Source: a virus. Taken from it: DNA of 58,353 nucleotides. The notes beneath the pieces are model-generated. The model did not search any database and had not been told where the DNA came from. It saw only the letters and a list, made by a program, of their open reading frames with translations. Positions 51,362 to 58,353 of this stretch are shown piece after piece. Position numbers and translations under genes: made by a program. Each line of letters opens with the position of its first letter. Positions within the stretch are counted from its first letter, which is position 1. Where the stretch lies: positions 1 to 58,353 of the IMG/VR virus record IMGVR_UViG_3300021364_001428. The stretch is one strand, 5' to 3'.

Positions 51362-52567
51362 TTAAAATAGCGCTGTTGCGTAAATTAGGTTAGTGTCCAA
51401 TTTTTGAAGACCAATAGCCTTAAGTACTCTATTAAGTGGATCAATCATGCACTTTTCAAATTGCACATCATAATCGACAGGTGGAGCAAACTCATAAGGA
51501 TAGTCACCTGGTAAATAAGAGAACATATCACTTAAGGCTGTATCTGCACAATGATAAATTTTTAGCTTTTCACCATTTCCAATTAAGCGATACTTATTCT
51601 TGTATTTCTTATTTTGATTAAGCAAGTAGTTGTAATAACCTGCAGCTTTTACGTTTGGTGGACACTTTAGGCCAAACTGAAGCTCTATTTGGTCATCAAC
51701 AATATACTTATCAATATTATTAGTTCTCTTATTGAATGAAATATCATCTACGTTACAAAGCTTAAATTGCTTTTTGGTTTCTTTCATGAATTGAACCAAT
51801 TCCTGTAGATCTTCTGGCGAAGGCTTATCTTGTTTCTTAAATAGAATCTTAAGTGCTTCAACCAACTTTTCACGAGCAAACTTAGGAGTTGACGATTGAA
51901 TAGTATCGAAACCGATCGTTTTGACCTTTTTAAGAGAAGGATGTCGATCTGTTGTTTCAAGCTTATCGTCCCATGCAATGTTTTGAATGTACTTCTTCTT
52001 GCTCATCCAAATGCCGTTATACGCAATTGTCTCTAGTTCAAATATAAGAAAGTTATCTGTATTTCTACTAGCAGCATATTTTTCCATACACTTGACAATA
52101 TAGTCTTTAATTCTAAAGGCATATATTTCAAGAATAAAAGTATCAATATCTAACTTTTCATCAAGCCATTCAATAGAATTATACATTTCTTCGAATTGTA
52201 CGTAACACGAATCAGTATCAATATAGATGACAGCCGGACGTTCTGGCCTGTATTTTACTTTTATGTTAAAGTGGTCATGAACTACAGTATCTTTGTAAAA
52301 GAATTCGTTGAAATACTTGTTAAGTATAGTTTCAGAATAAAGAATTGCATTTTGACCTTGTAAAGTAATGGATTCTGCGATATTAATATCAAAGAAGTGA
52401 AACCATTTATTACCAAATGCTCCGTAAATACTATTCAAAGAAAGTTTTACAGCCTGTTCATATGCTGTATATTTAGCAGCTAGCTGCTCATAATGTGCGA
52501 CGAGAGCTTTCCCCTCATCAGGAGAAAGCTCTTCAATCGCTTTTTCTTCTAGTAGTTCTACATTCAT
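51362..52567 (-). CDS. 43B: DNA polymerase, C-terminal part (gp43B)
   Basis: 401 residues carrying the second half of a family B polymerase. Motif B is KLSLNSIYGAFGN (41-53) and motif C is YIDTDS (115-120); thumb and C-terminal tail follow, ending IYATALF, a probable clamp-binding peptide. It begins MNVELLEEKAIEELSP, just before the second fingers helix. Together with gp43A (56735-58162) it totals 876 residues against 898 in T4. No intein-like ends are visible, so the halves must associate as two chains. Directly downstream of gp45. Confidence 0.92.
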   Translation of the reverse strand: MNVELLEEKAIEELSPDEGKALVAHYEQLAAKYTAYEQAVKLSLNSIYGAFGNKWFHFFDINIAESITLQGQNAILYSETILNKYFNEFFYKDTVVHDHFNIKVKYRPERPAVIYIDTDSCYVQFEEMYNSIEWLDEKLDIDTFILEIYAFRIKDYIVKCMEKYAASRNTDNFLIFELETIAYNGIWMSKKKYIQNIAWDDKLETTDRHPSLKKVKTIGFDTIQSSTPKFAREKLVEALKILFKKQDKPSPEDLQELVQFMKETKKQFKLCNVDDISFNKRTNNIDKYIVDDQIELQFGLKCPPNVKAAGYYNYLLNQNKKYKNKYRLIGNGEKLKIYHCADTALSDMFSYLPGDYPYEFAPPVDYDVQFEKCMIDPLNRVLKAIGLQKLDTNLIYATALF

Positions 52568-52568
52568 A

Positions 52569-53318
52569 TTATGCAGTCTGACAAGTAGAGATTGTTAGCA
52601 ATGTTTCAGACTCGTTAGACGAGAACACTACCTTTGAATCAGACACATAAACATTTTGTTCTTCTTTGTCAAGTAGGGACAAATACTTTTTATAAACTGT
52701 TACATCACCATTACCAGTTGATTCTGGGTTGATAACAACACTAAATGTCTTGCCCTTAACATTAACTCCGCTACCATTTGCATTGATAGAGAATGTCTCA
52801 TCTTTATCGAGGCCAAACAGATTTTTTACTTTACCGATCATGTGAGTGTCGAGCTCAAAGTTAAACTTACTTCCGTCTTTACTAAAGATGGCGGAGATTT
52901 GTTCTTTGGTTAGATCTTTGTAACCAAGAGAAGGCTCAGAACATGCAAGAGTAATCTCGAGTTCATCGTTAAAGATACGGAAGGTAGAAGCTACAAAGTC
53001 TTCTTCATTCTCTACAAACTCAATTTCACCTTGAATAGCGTCGCTTTCAAAGTGCTTAATGGCTTCAATGACTTTACCTCCATCAAAGAAAGCAATCTTC
53101 ATTTCTTTATCACCTTGTGTCCAAGATGCTTCATCAATTTGAAACAAATGACTTGTCTCAACTGAGTGATACTTAACTGCATCTCGCTGTGGAAGATAGA
53201 CTGCAGAAGTTGTACGATTTTGATCCATCTTCATGTAAATGAAGGAATCAATAAGCTTAACTCGATTAATAAAAGAGGAAAGCGCGTGTTGGTCAATGCG
53301 ATTAACTACTAGTTTCAT
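52569..53318 (-). CDS. 45: sliding clamp (gp45)
   Basis: 249 residues (T4: 228). Start MKLVVNRIDQHALSSFINRV and the two-domain layout with LACSEPSLGYKDLT match gp45-type clamps, though divergent. Processivity factor for gp43 and, in T4, activator of late promoters. The stop is 1 nt from the gp43B start. It has its own probable promoter after a terminator. Confidence 0.8.
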   Translation of the reverse strand: MKLVVNRIDQHALSSFINRVKLIDSFIYMKMDQNRTTSAVYLPQRDAVKYHSVETSHLFQIDEASWTQGDKEMKIAFFDGGKVIEAIKHFESDAIQGEIEFVENEEDFVASTFRIFNDELEITLACSEPSLGYKDLTKEQISAIFSKDGSKFNFELDTHMIGKVKNLFGLDKDETFSINANGSGVNVKGKTFSVVINPESTGNGDVTVYKKYLSLLDKEEQNVYVSDSKVVFSSNESETLLTISTCQTA

Positions 53319-53346
53319 TTTTGAAATAATTTATTCTTTCTACTAT

Positions 53347-53354
53347 TAAATATA
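53347..53354 (-). promoter_or_regulatory. possible early promoter -7 box (TATATTTA) of gp45
   Basis: TATATTTA on the minus strand, 29 nt before gp45 and after ATGAAACAAATTG. The same 8-mer precedes the ECF sigma gene. Confidence 0.35.
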
Positions 53355-53367
53355 CAATTTGTTTCAT

Positions 53368-53396
53368 AAAAAAAGGGGACCCCAATGGATCCCCCC
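53368..53396 (-). terminator. rho-independent terminator after holin-like gene
   Basis: Minus strand GGGGATCC/GGGTCCCC stem (one G-U pair), loop ATTG, then seven T. Separates the holin-like gene from gp45. Confidence 0.9.
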
Positions 53397-53421
53397 TTAA
53401 TTTACGAAAAACGTTACTTGA

Positions 53422-53628
53422 TTACTCGGTAGCACCTTCTTCGATTTCAGCTGGAGCTTCGTCCTTCTTAATCGCAGCTGACCAAACAACACCGATTAGA
53501 GTAACTAAAGCACCTACAGCCTCAGTTAGCCCAGCCTCATCGATAACTCCTTTTGCGACTAATGCACCACCAGCTGCAGTTAAAGCGTGTCTGATGATAC
53601 CGAAAATCTGTTCTTTTGTTAAAAACAT
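53422..53628 (-). CDS. holin-like small membrane protein (68 aa)
   Basis: MFLTKEQIFGIIRHALTAAG, then GGALVAKGVIDEAGLTEAVGAL and a second hydrophobic segment LVTLIGVVWSA ending in a short charged tail (KKDEAPAEIEEGATE). The layout matches small phage holins of the Pam3-gp28 type: AAGG-type helix, GxxDE turn, second helix W(S/A). It would form membrane lesions at lysis. It has a late-type box and a terminator of its own, fitting timed expression. Confidence 0.65.
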   Translation of the reverse strand: MFLTKEQIFGIIRHALTAAGGALVAKGVIDEAGLTEAVGALVTLIGVVWSAAIKKDEAPAEIEEGATE

Positions 53629-53671
53629 GGTTTTATGGTTTTATTCGTAGACCCTTCATTGAGTCTTATCC

Positions 53672-53679
53672 TATATATC
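53672..53679 (-). promoter_or_regulatory. late-promoter-like box (GATATATA) of holin-like gene
   Basis: GGATATATAGGAT on the minus strand, 44 nt before the holin-like gene. Confidence 0.55.
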
Positions 53680-53692
53680 CTTTTAAAGGAGT

Positions 53693-53768
53693 GAGGCCGG
53701 GAAGTAGCGAACCCCCGGCCTCTGTTTCCGAGAACTATCCCGGTCCTAAGAAGAGGTCTTCAAACCTC
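53693..53768 (-). other. GC-rich hairpins after nrdA
   Basis: A 9-bp perfect stem (GAGGCCGGG/CCCGGCCTC, 53693-53701 with 53714-53722) and a smaller stem (53753-53757 with 53764-53768) lie between nrdA and the late box of the holin-like gene. No T-run follows the large stem, so it is not a classic terminator. It may be an mRNA-end protector or structured RNA. Confidence 0.5.
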
Positions 53769-53775
53769 GACTTCG

Positions 53776-55599
53776 TTAGCCATCACAACTTAGACAATCT
53801 GGGTCTGTTGCTGCAGTGGCAATATCTCCTCTTAATACACTTTCCGTTCTCATGTAGTATAGAGTCTTAATGCCTTGACTATATGCCTCTAAGTGAACTT
53901 GATTAATAAACTTAGGACTTGCCTCTTTTGGAAATGCTAGATTTAGTGAAACTGATTGATCAACGTATTGTTGTCTAACACCGGCTTGCTTAACCAATTC
54001 AAGTTGATTTATCTCCTTAAAAGTCTTGTAAACATCAGCCATTGGAATAAAGTTATCAGTCGTTGCTTGTGGAGCTTCCTTCAATTTATCAGAGTGAATC
54101 GGTAATCCCCATTCAGAATCATGTGATTCACCGGCATGTACATAATAATCCTTGATCCAATTAAGACCTTGAACTGATCCACCATCAATTAATATTTGAT
54201 CCCATGTTTCTTTATCATTTTTACCTATGTGATCTAGCGCGCGTTCCAAAGACTTATTCTTTCTAATGAAAGTACCTTTAGCCGTTTGTTCTGTAAATAC
54301 ATTTGCTGCCCATGGTTCAATGCCCGGTGAAACGTTACCGCTAAGCTTAGAGTTGGAAACCGTTGGAGCAACTGCTCTTAAGTGCGAGTTTCTCATACCA
54401 GTACCAACACACCAAAGTGGTTCGCCATACTCATGAGCTAGATCTCTGCTTGCCTTTTCAGATTCTGTCTTGATCTGGCTAAAAATCTTTCTAGTCTCAA
54501 ACTGCGACATTAGACCTTCAAAGGGAATATTATTGTCTTGTAGATATGTATGCCATCCGAGAACTCCAAGACCAATTGCTCGACCTTTTTCTGCAGATCT
54601 AACTGCATTTTCAAAGCCTCTCATGTATTTAGCTTTAGTAATGAACTCTTCAAGTACACCATCTAAGAACCATGTTGCTGTATAAATCAAGTCGGTGTCT
54701 TTCCACTCGTTATACTTAGCTAGATTTACAGAGCTTAGACAACAGACAAAAGAATGAGACTCGTCTGTATGAAGAGTAATCTCCGAACAAATATTAGTCA
54801 TATAGACTTTGAGCCCATTCTTTTTATACGCGTCTGGGTTAACGTTATTTACATTTCCTTTAAACATGATGTATGGCTCGCCAGTTGCTCTACGCTTACG
54901 AAGTACTGCGGCCCAACGCTTTCTAGCCTCTTTCTCACCAGCTTCAATACGTTGCATAAATCCATCGGAAACAACTACGCATTGGTGCATATTCAAACAC
55001 TGTCTATTAACATCTCCTTTAGGCTCTCTAATTTCTAGCCATTCCCAAAAATCATCATGTTCTATATCGATATTAACAGAAGCTGCTCCGCGACGAACTG
55101 AACCTTGGTTTGTGGCCAAAATAGCGGAATCATAGATCTTACAAAAAGGTACAACACCGTCTGAAGTGCCATTTTGAGAAATGGTTGCTCCAGCTGGTCT
55201 AATTTGATTTACACCAATACCAACTCCTCCACCATGTTTGGCTAAAAGCATCATTTCAAGATTCTTGTTGCCAATATCGTGTATTGAGTCGGCTACATCA
55301 ATGCCAAAACATGAAATAGGCAAACCTCTTTCAGTTCCTGTATTCGAAAGAACTGGAGAAGCTAAGTTTAGCCAACCCTTCCAAATATAATCAAAAAATT
55401 TAGAAGCCAATTCAGGCTTACGTAATCTTTTTGCAATTGCAGTTGCAACTCTCCAATAAGCATCTTTAGGTGTTTCTCCGCTTAAAAGATAACCTCTGCT
55501 AATTGTTTTGACATAAATCTCTGTATTTCCCCAAGTTGGAAAGTCTACGCCTAATTCCCAACCCAATTCTTGTCCGTGATTAATTGTTTCTTCTTCCAT
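53776..55599 (-). CDS. nrdA: ribonucleotide reductase large subunit, class I (NrdA)
   Basis: 607 residues, shorter than T4 NrdA (754) because the N-terminal ATP-cone is missing. That implies no overall activity control by dATP. Active-site elements are present: ASPVLSNTGTERGLPISCFG, NICSEI (N-C-E), CCLSSVNL, the radical-relay YYMRTES, and the C-terminal CLSCDG redox pair. It reduces NDPs to dNDPs with NrdB. It sits downstream of nrdB, between the two halves of DNA polymerase. Confidence 0.93.
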   Translation of the reverse strand: MEEETINHGQELGWELGVDFPTWGNTEIYVKTISRGYLLSGETPKDAYWRVATAIAKRLRKPELASKFFDYIWKGWLNLASPVLSNTGTERGLPISCFGIDVADSIHDIGNKNLEMMLLAKHGGGVGIGVNQIRPAGATISQNGTSDGVVPFCKIYDSAILATNQGSVRRGAASVNIDIEHDDFWEWLEIREPKGDVNRQCLNMHQCVVVSDGFMQRIEAGEKEARKRWAAVLRKRRATGEPYIMFKGNVNNVNPDAYKKNGLKVYMTNICSEITLHTDESHSFVCCLSSVNLAKYNEWKDTDLIYTATWFLDGVLEEFITKAKYMRGFENAVRSAEKGRAIGLGVLGWHTYLQDNNIPFEGLMSQFETRKIFSQIKTESEKASRDLAHEYGEPLWCVGTGMRNSHLRAVAPTVSNSKLSGNVSPGIEPWAANVFTEQTAKGTFIRKNKSLERALDHIGKNDKETWDQILIDGGSVQGLNWIKDYYVHAGESHDSEWGLPIHSDKLKEAPQATTDNFIPMADVYKTFKEINQLELVKQAGVRQQYVDQSVSLNLAFPKEASPKFINQVHLEAYSQGIKTLYYMRTESVLRGDIATAATDPDCLSCDG

Positions 55600-55644
55600 T
55601 TAATTTATTCTATAAGCTTTTATATGTGTTAAACTGTTAATTGT

Positions 55645-56643
55645 TTAGAAGATATCATCTTCATCCCAATTTTCATCTTCACCTGCTTTAGAATAATCAG
55701 TTGGTCTAACGGCAAAGAAATCAGTGTGAGTATGTCCTCCAGTTAGATGATAAAACCAATCAAGTTCAGCTGCTGATTTTTCATCATATTGCATTTTAGG
55801 TTCATATCCTAATTCGACTAGCTTTTCATTAGCTCTTTTTAGAATAAAGTTCTTGAGATCAGCTGCTTTCATATTATCTAAATCGCCCATCTCAAACATC
55901 TTATCAATAAACTTATGTTCCATTTGAACCATTAATTCAGCAGCGTGTTCAACTTCTGGTCTAACTAATTCCTTTAGCTCCTCATATTCTTCACACATGT
56001 GACGGAAAAGCTGGCAACCCATCTTAGAATGCAATGACTCGTCGCGAACAGACCACTTCATTTGTTGACCAATGCCCTTCAAAAGATTTCTCATTTGGAA
56101 TGAGTAAAGAACCGCAAATGAAGAGTAAAGAGAAACTCCTTCAGCAAAAGCAGAAAAAATAGCCAATGATCTGGCAACATCCTTTCTTGCTCTAGCGTCT
56201 TTAGCCAAATCCTCATGAGTCCAATCAGCTTCAGTACTGGTCAACATCTCAAATTTATCAGCAGTTGCTGGCTCGTGCAAGAAACCAGAGAAATCCTCTA
56301 GTCCTAATGTTTCGTTTAAATATGAATATGCCGTCGCGTGGATAGTCTCTTGTGAACCAAACATCATTGCCATTTGCTTAATCTCATGCTTAGGAAACCA
56401 TTGCGTAACCATAGTCGTCCAATAATCAGATACTGCACATTCGGTTTGAGCGAAACCCAAAAGAATATTGCCAACTAGATTTTTTTCATGTGGCATTAAG
56501 TTTTCGTTCCAGTCCTTCACATCGCCTTGCATGGAAATCTCAGTGTGAAGCCAAAAAGCTTGAGCTTGTTTTAGCCAACCTTCAGTATAGTAGACTGGGT
56601 ATTCAAATGGTTTGTATTCTATTCTATCTTTAAATAATGACAT
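55645..56643 (-). CDS. nrdB: ribonucleotide reductase small subunit, class I (NrdB)
   Basis: 332 residues. Iron ligands and radical Tyr appear in order: D in GDVKDW, E in AQTE, QETIHATAY (E..H...Y), FAEGVSLYSSF and RDESLH. The C-terminus NWDEDDIF is the NrdA-docking tail. Provides the tyrosyl radical. It begins after a terminator that closes the gp43A gene. Confidence 0.95.
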   Translation of the reverse strand: MSLFKDRIEYKPFEYPVYYTEGWLKQAQAFWLHTEISMQGDVKDWNENLMPHEKNLVGNILLGFAQTECAVSDYWTTMVTQWFPKHEIKQMAMMFGSQETIHATAYSYLNETLGLEDFSGFLHEPATADKFEMLTSTEADWTHEDLAKDARARKDVARSLAIFSAFAEGVSLYSSFAVLYSFQMRNLLKGIGQQMKWSVRDESLHSKMGCQLFRHMCEEYEELKELVRPEVEHAAELMVQMEHKFIDKMFEMGDLDNMKAADLKNFILKRANEKLVELGYEPKMQYDEKSAAELDWFYHLTGGHTHTDFFAVRPTDYSKAGEDENWDEDDIF

Positions 56644-56673
56644 ATTGTTTGTATTTTTTTATCCTAGAAGTCT

Positions 56674-56699
56674 AAAAAAGGCCTATCGTGAGATCGGCC
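56674..56699 (-). terminator. rho-independent terminator between gp43A and nrdB
   Basis: GGCCGAT/ATAGGCC-type stem (one internal mismatch) on the minus strand followed by six T. Separates gp43A from nrdB. Confidence 0.8.
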
Positions 56700-56726
56700 C
56701 ATTTAGATGTATTTTAGTAAGTGTTT

Positions 56727-56734
56727 TATATATT
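56727..56734 (-). promoter_or_regulatory. late-promoter-like box (AATATATA) after gp43A stop
   Basis: AATATATAAAACAC on the minus strand directly after the gp43A stop codon and upstream of the terminator. It is 84 nt before nrdB and may be fortuitous or drive a short RNA. Confidence 0.35.
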
Positions 56735-58162
56735 TTAGGCAGCTGACTCTCCGACTTTTTTCTCATTTAATTTTTTTTTCAGCTCTCTTGCCTTTTCATA
56801 ATAATCGTACGAAGTTTTCTTATATTGTTTACGTTGGGCATAAAGGTCGGAGAGAATCTTCTTCAAGATTGAGTCTTCTTTTTCATAAACAACTCCGTTT
56901 TCGCACACAATGACGCTTTCATCCTTTCGACGACTATTTATCTGTGTAGTAGGTATCATTTCGACATATGAGTCAGGCGAAATATTAAACTGTCTCATAA
57001 TAGAAGGATACAGCGACGCAAAGTCAAAGGCACTAACTCCGCTATAATAACCAGAAATAGGCTCTTTAACAAATGCACCAGCATACTTACCGTCTTTTTG
57101 ACTATCCTCTTTATCGTATTCAACACCAACTCGTTTATTTTGCGCAACCAATTTACGAGCAATCAAAGCTTCTGTCATAGCAACAGGCGATGCTGCTTTA
57201 TAAAGAGGCATTTTTGTAATAGTTGCAAGAGTCAACAAGACCTCCATGCTTTTTAGCTTCTCATCTATATAATAAACCAAAATAGAGTCAACCACGTTAT
57301 AGAAAACATACTTCTTAAAGTCATTTTCGTATAGATCTTGTAGACCACCTTGATACTTAATCTTCTTAACATTAAGAACTTGACCAGAAACATAATCAAG
57401 TGTATTCGATTCTTTGACTTTAACCGAGCGATCATACTTATCATATAATTGCATGTAGTCTAGAATACCCATATGAAGTGGTCGACTATCATTACGATCA
57501 AGTGAACCAGTGATAGCTACTTCAGTCAAATCGATCTGTAAGTGTTTACAGCGATTAACGATATATTGCCAGTCATAGTTGATGAAGTTCCAACCCGTCA
57601 TCATAGGGAACTTTGGCAAAAACTTATGCAAGAAGTTGTAAAGCATGTCATACTCGTTCTTGAACTTGTAATAGCTAAATTCCCAATCTTGATCGTAACC
57701 TTCGAAATGATCGTTAGTGTCCTTCTCAATAGAAGCTATCTGTTCAGACGAAAGATCATCTAGACCTAGTACAATAGCTTTTCTCTCAGGTGTGATTATA
57801 GAGAATGTGAGGATCCTAGATTTAGCTTCTTCTGGCTTTGGGAAACCATCGACAATCTCTGTCTCAATATCAACAAAATAAGTACGTGGCACGTTAAACT
57901 CAAAGATTTCTTCTCGATCCTTTTCAGGAAGATTATCCATAAAGTAAATCAATGAAAACTTATTATACGAGCGAGATCGATTCTTCTTAACCGGGCGGCC
58001 ATCCCAATTCAAAATTTCAGGATGCTTATAACGATCTTTTTCGTCGGTGACAACCCAATTTTCAAATTGAGAAATAGGATATCTCTTGAAATCAACTTTA
58101 CCTTCTCTATTATAGTAGCTTACGATAAGCTCATTTTCTCTTTGTTCAATGTCAAGCAGCAT
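56735..58162 (-). CDS. 43A: DNA polymerase, N-terminal part (gp43A)
   Basis: 475 residues carrying the N-terminal and 3'-5' exonuclease domains plus the start of the palm. Exo I YFVDIETE (D98, E100), Exo II NFINYDWQ (N192, D197), Exo III YNVVDSIL (Y288, D292), and polymerase motif A DFASLYPS (380-387). The chain ends inside the first fingers helix (ELKKKLNEKKVGESAA), with a normal stop and a terminator after it. Motifs B and C are coded 4.1 kb away at 51362-52567. The start overlaps the dUTPase stop (TAATG). Confidence 0.95.
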   Translation of the reverse strand: MLLDIEQRENELIVSYYNREGKVDFKRYPISQFENWVVTDEKDRYKHPEILNWDGRPVKKNRSRSYNKFSLIYFMDNLPEKDREEIFEFNVPRTYFVDIETEIVDGFPKPEEAKSRILTFSIITPERKAIVLGLDDLSSEQIASIEKDTNDHFEGYDQDWEFSYYKFKNEYDMLYNFLHKFLPKFPMMTGWNFINYDWQYIVNRCKHLQIDLTEVAITGSLDRNDSRPLHMGILDYMQLYDKYDRSVKVKESNTLDYVSGQVLNVKKIKYQGGLQDLYENDFKKYVFYNVVDSILVYYIDEKLKSMEVLLTLATITKMPLYKAASPVAMTEALIARKLVAQNKRVGVEYDKEDSQKDGKYAGAFVKEPISGYYSGVSAFDFASLYPSIMRQFNISPDSYVEMIPTTQINSRRKDESVIVCENGVVYEKEDSILKKILSDLYAQRKQYKKTSYDYYEKARELKKKLNEKKVGESAA

Positions 58163-58353
58163 TAGTATCCTCGGTTTTGGCGGTCGTGATTCTCTGCGTT
58201 CTTAGCCATATAGAGGTTTACTATATCTTCTGCTGTCATGCCGATTGAAATAGCGAAGTTCATATAGAAGTGAAGACCATCAATCCATTCATAAAATAGT
58301 TCGAGGCGATCTGCTTCAGAAAGGTCAGCTACTGTCATAGTAGCAGCCTTAAC
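58162..58353 (-). CDS. dimeric dUTPase, C-terminal fragment (5' part outside window)
   Basis: 63 visible codons ending at TAA 58162-58164. DRLELFYEWIDGLHFYM, GMTAEDIVNLYMAKNAEN and the final RQNRGY match the C-terminal helices and KNxxNxxRxxxGY signature of all-alpha (type II) dUTPases. They hydrolyse dUTP to dUMP and PPi and keep uracil out of phage DNA. TAATG overlap with gp43A. Confidence 0.8.
   Translation of the reverse strand, partial: VKAATMTVADLSEADRLELFYEWIDGLHFYMNFAISIGMTAEDIVNLYMAKNAENHDRQNRGY

Noticed and set aside
51362-58162. Split intein joining the polymerase halves
   Set aside because: The N-part ends GESAA and the C-part begins MNVELLEE. No intein blocks, terminal HN or Cys/Ser splice residues are seen.

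Overview
The window reads as 58 kb of a T4-like myovirus genome (Caudoviricetes), almost entirely coded on the minus strand. Recognisable T4 homologues are the terminase (gp16, gp17), tail sheath and tube (gp18, gp19), portal (gp20), prohead protease (gp21), major capsid protein (gp23), head-completion nuclease (gp4), late sigma factor (gp55), sliding clamp and loader (gp45, gp44), a split DNA polymerase (gp43), UvsX, gp41 helicase, gp46/gp47 and NrdA/NrdB. Gene starts lack Shine-Dalgarno sequences and have A/T-rich leaders. Two secreted-type proteins carry FISUMP, M43 peptidase and Cys-rich repeat domains typical of Bacteroidota. A flavobacterial (Bacteroidota) host is therefore inferred; the sequence does not prove it.

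Layout, left to right. (1) 1-1.1 kb: 3' end of a purine gene (IMP dehydrogenase-like, cut by the window edge) and a methyltransferase. (2) 1.2-3.3 kb: tRNA cluster (Gln, His, Tyr, Pro, Asn, Thr, Lys, Ile) whose spacers hold several strongly base-paired RNAs and one 138-nt tRNA-like gene. (3) 3.4-13.5 kb: an ECF-like sigma factor, a phosphoesterase-fold protein that has lost its metal ligands, two large Sec-exported metallopeptidase/FISUMP proteins (one active-looking, one dead), a PD-(D/E)XK protein, guanylate kinase, many small ORFs and three more tRNAs (Ser, Arg, Leu) ending at 13.7 kb. (4) 13.7-27.3 kb: tail and packaging genes: membrane-rich tape-measure candidate, gp26-like chaperone/hub protein with a likely +1 frameshift extension, gp19, gp18, gp17, gp16, a gp14-like neck fusion and a duplicated 2-TM protein. 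(5) 27.3-31.4 kb: clamp-loader candidates, 5'-3' exonuclease, gp44 and the only plus-strand gene. (6) 31.4-44.2 kb: head genes: gp23, a gp21-scaffold fusion, gp20, gp4, gp55 and an AAA+ ATPase. (7) 44.2-58.4 kb: cysteine synthase, gp46, gp47, a gp33-like candidate, gp41, uvsX, the C-terminal half of DNA polymerase, gp45, a holin-like protein, nrdA, nrdB, the N-terminal half of DNA polymerase and the end of a dUTPase.

How it fits together: IMPDH, guanylate kinase, NrdAB and dUTPase would raise dNTP supply. gp43A/B, gp44, gp45, gp41, UvsX, gp46/47 and the exonuclease form the replication/recombination set. A repeated minus-strand motif, (G/A)ATATATAN, stands 17-90 nt upstream of most structural operons and is a good candidate for this phage's late promoter, read by host RNA polymerase with gp55, the gp33-like protein and the clamp. 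The most unusual items are the exported peptidase/FISUMP pair in a late-looking operon, the structured RNAs of the tRNA cluster, the prfB-like +1 shift site before the tape-measure gene, and the polymerase split at the fingers tip with nrdBA and a holin-like gene between its halves.
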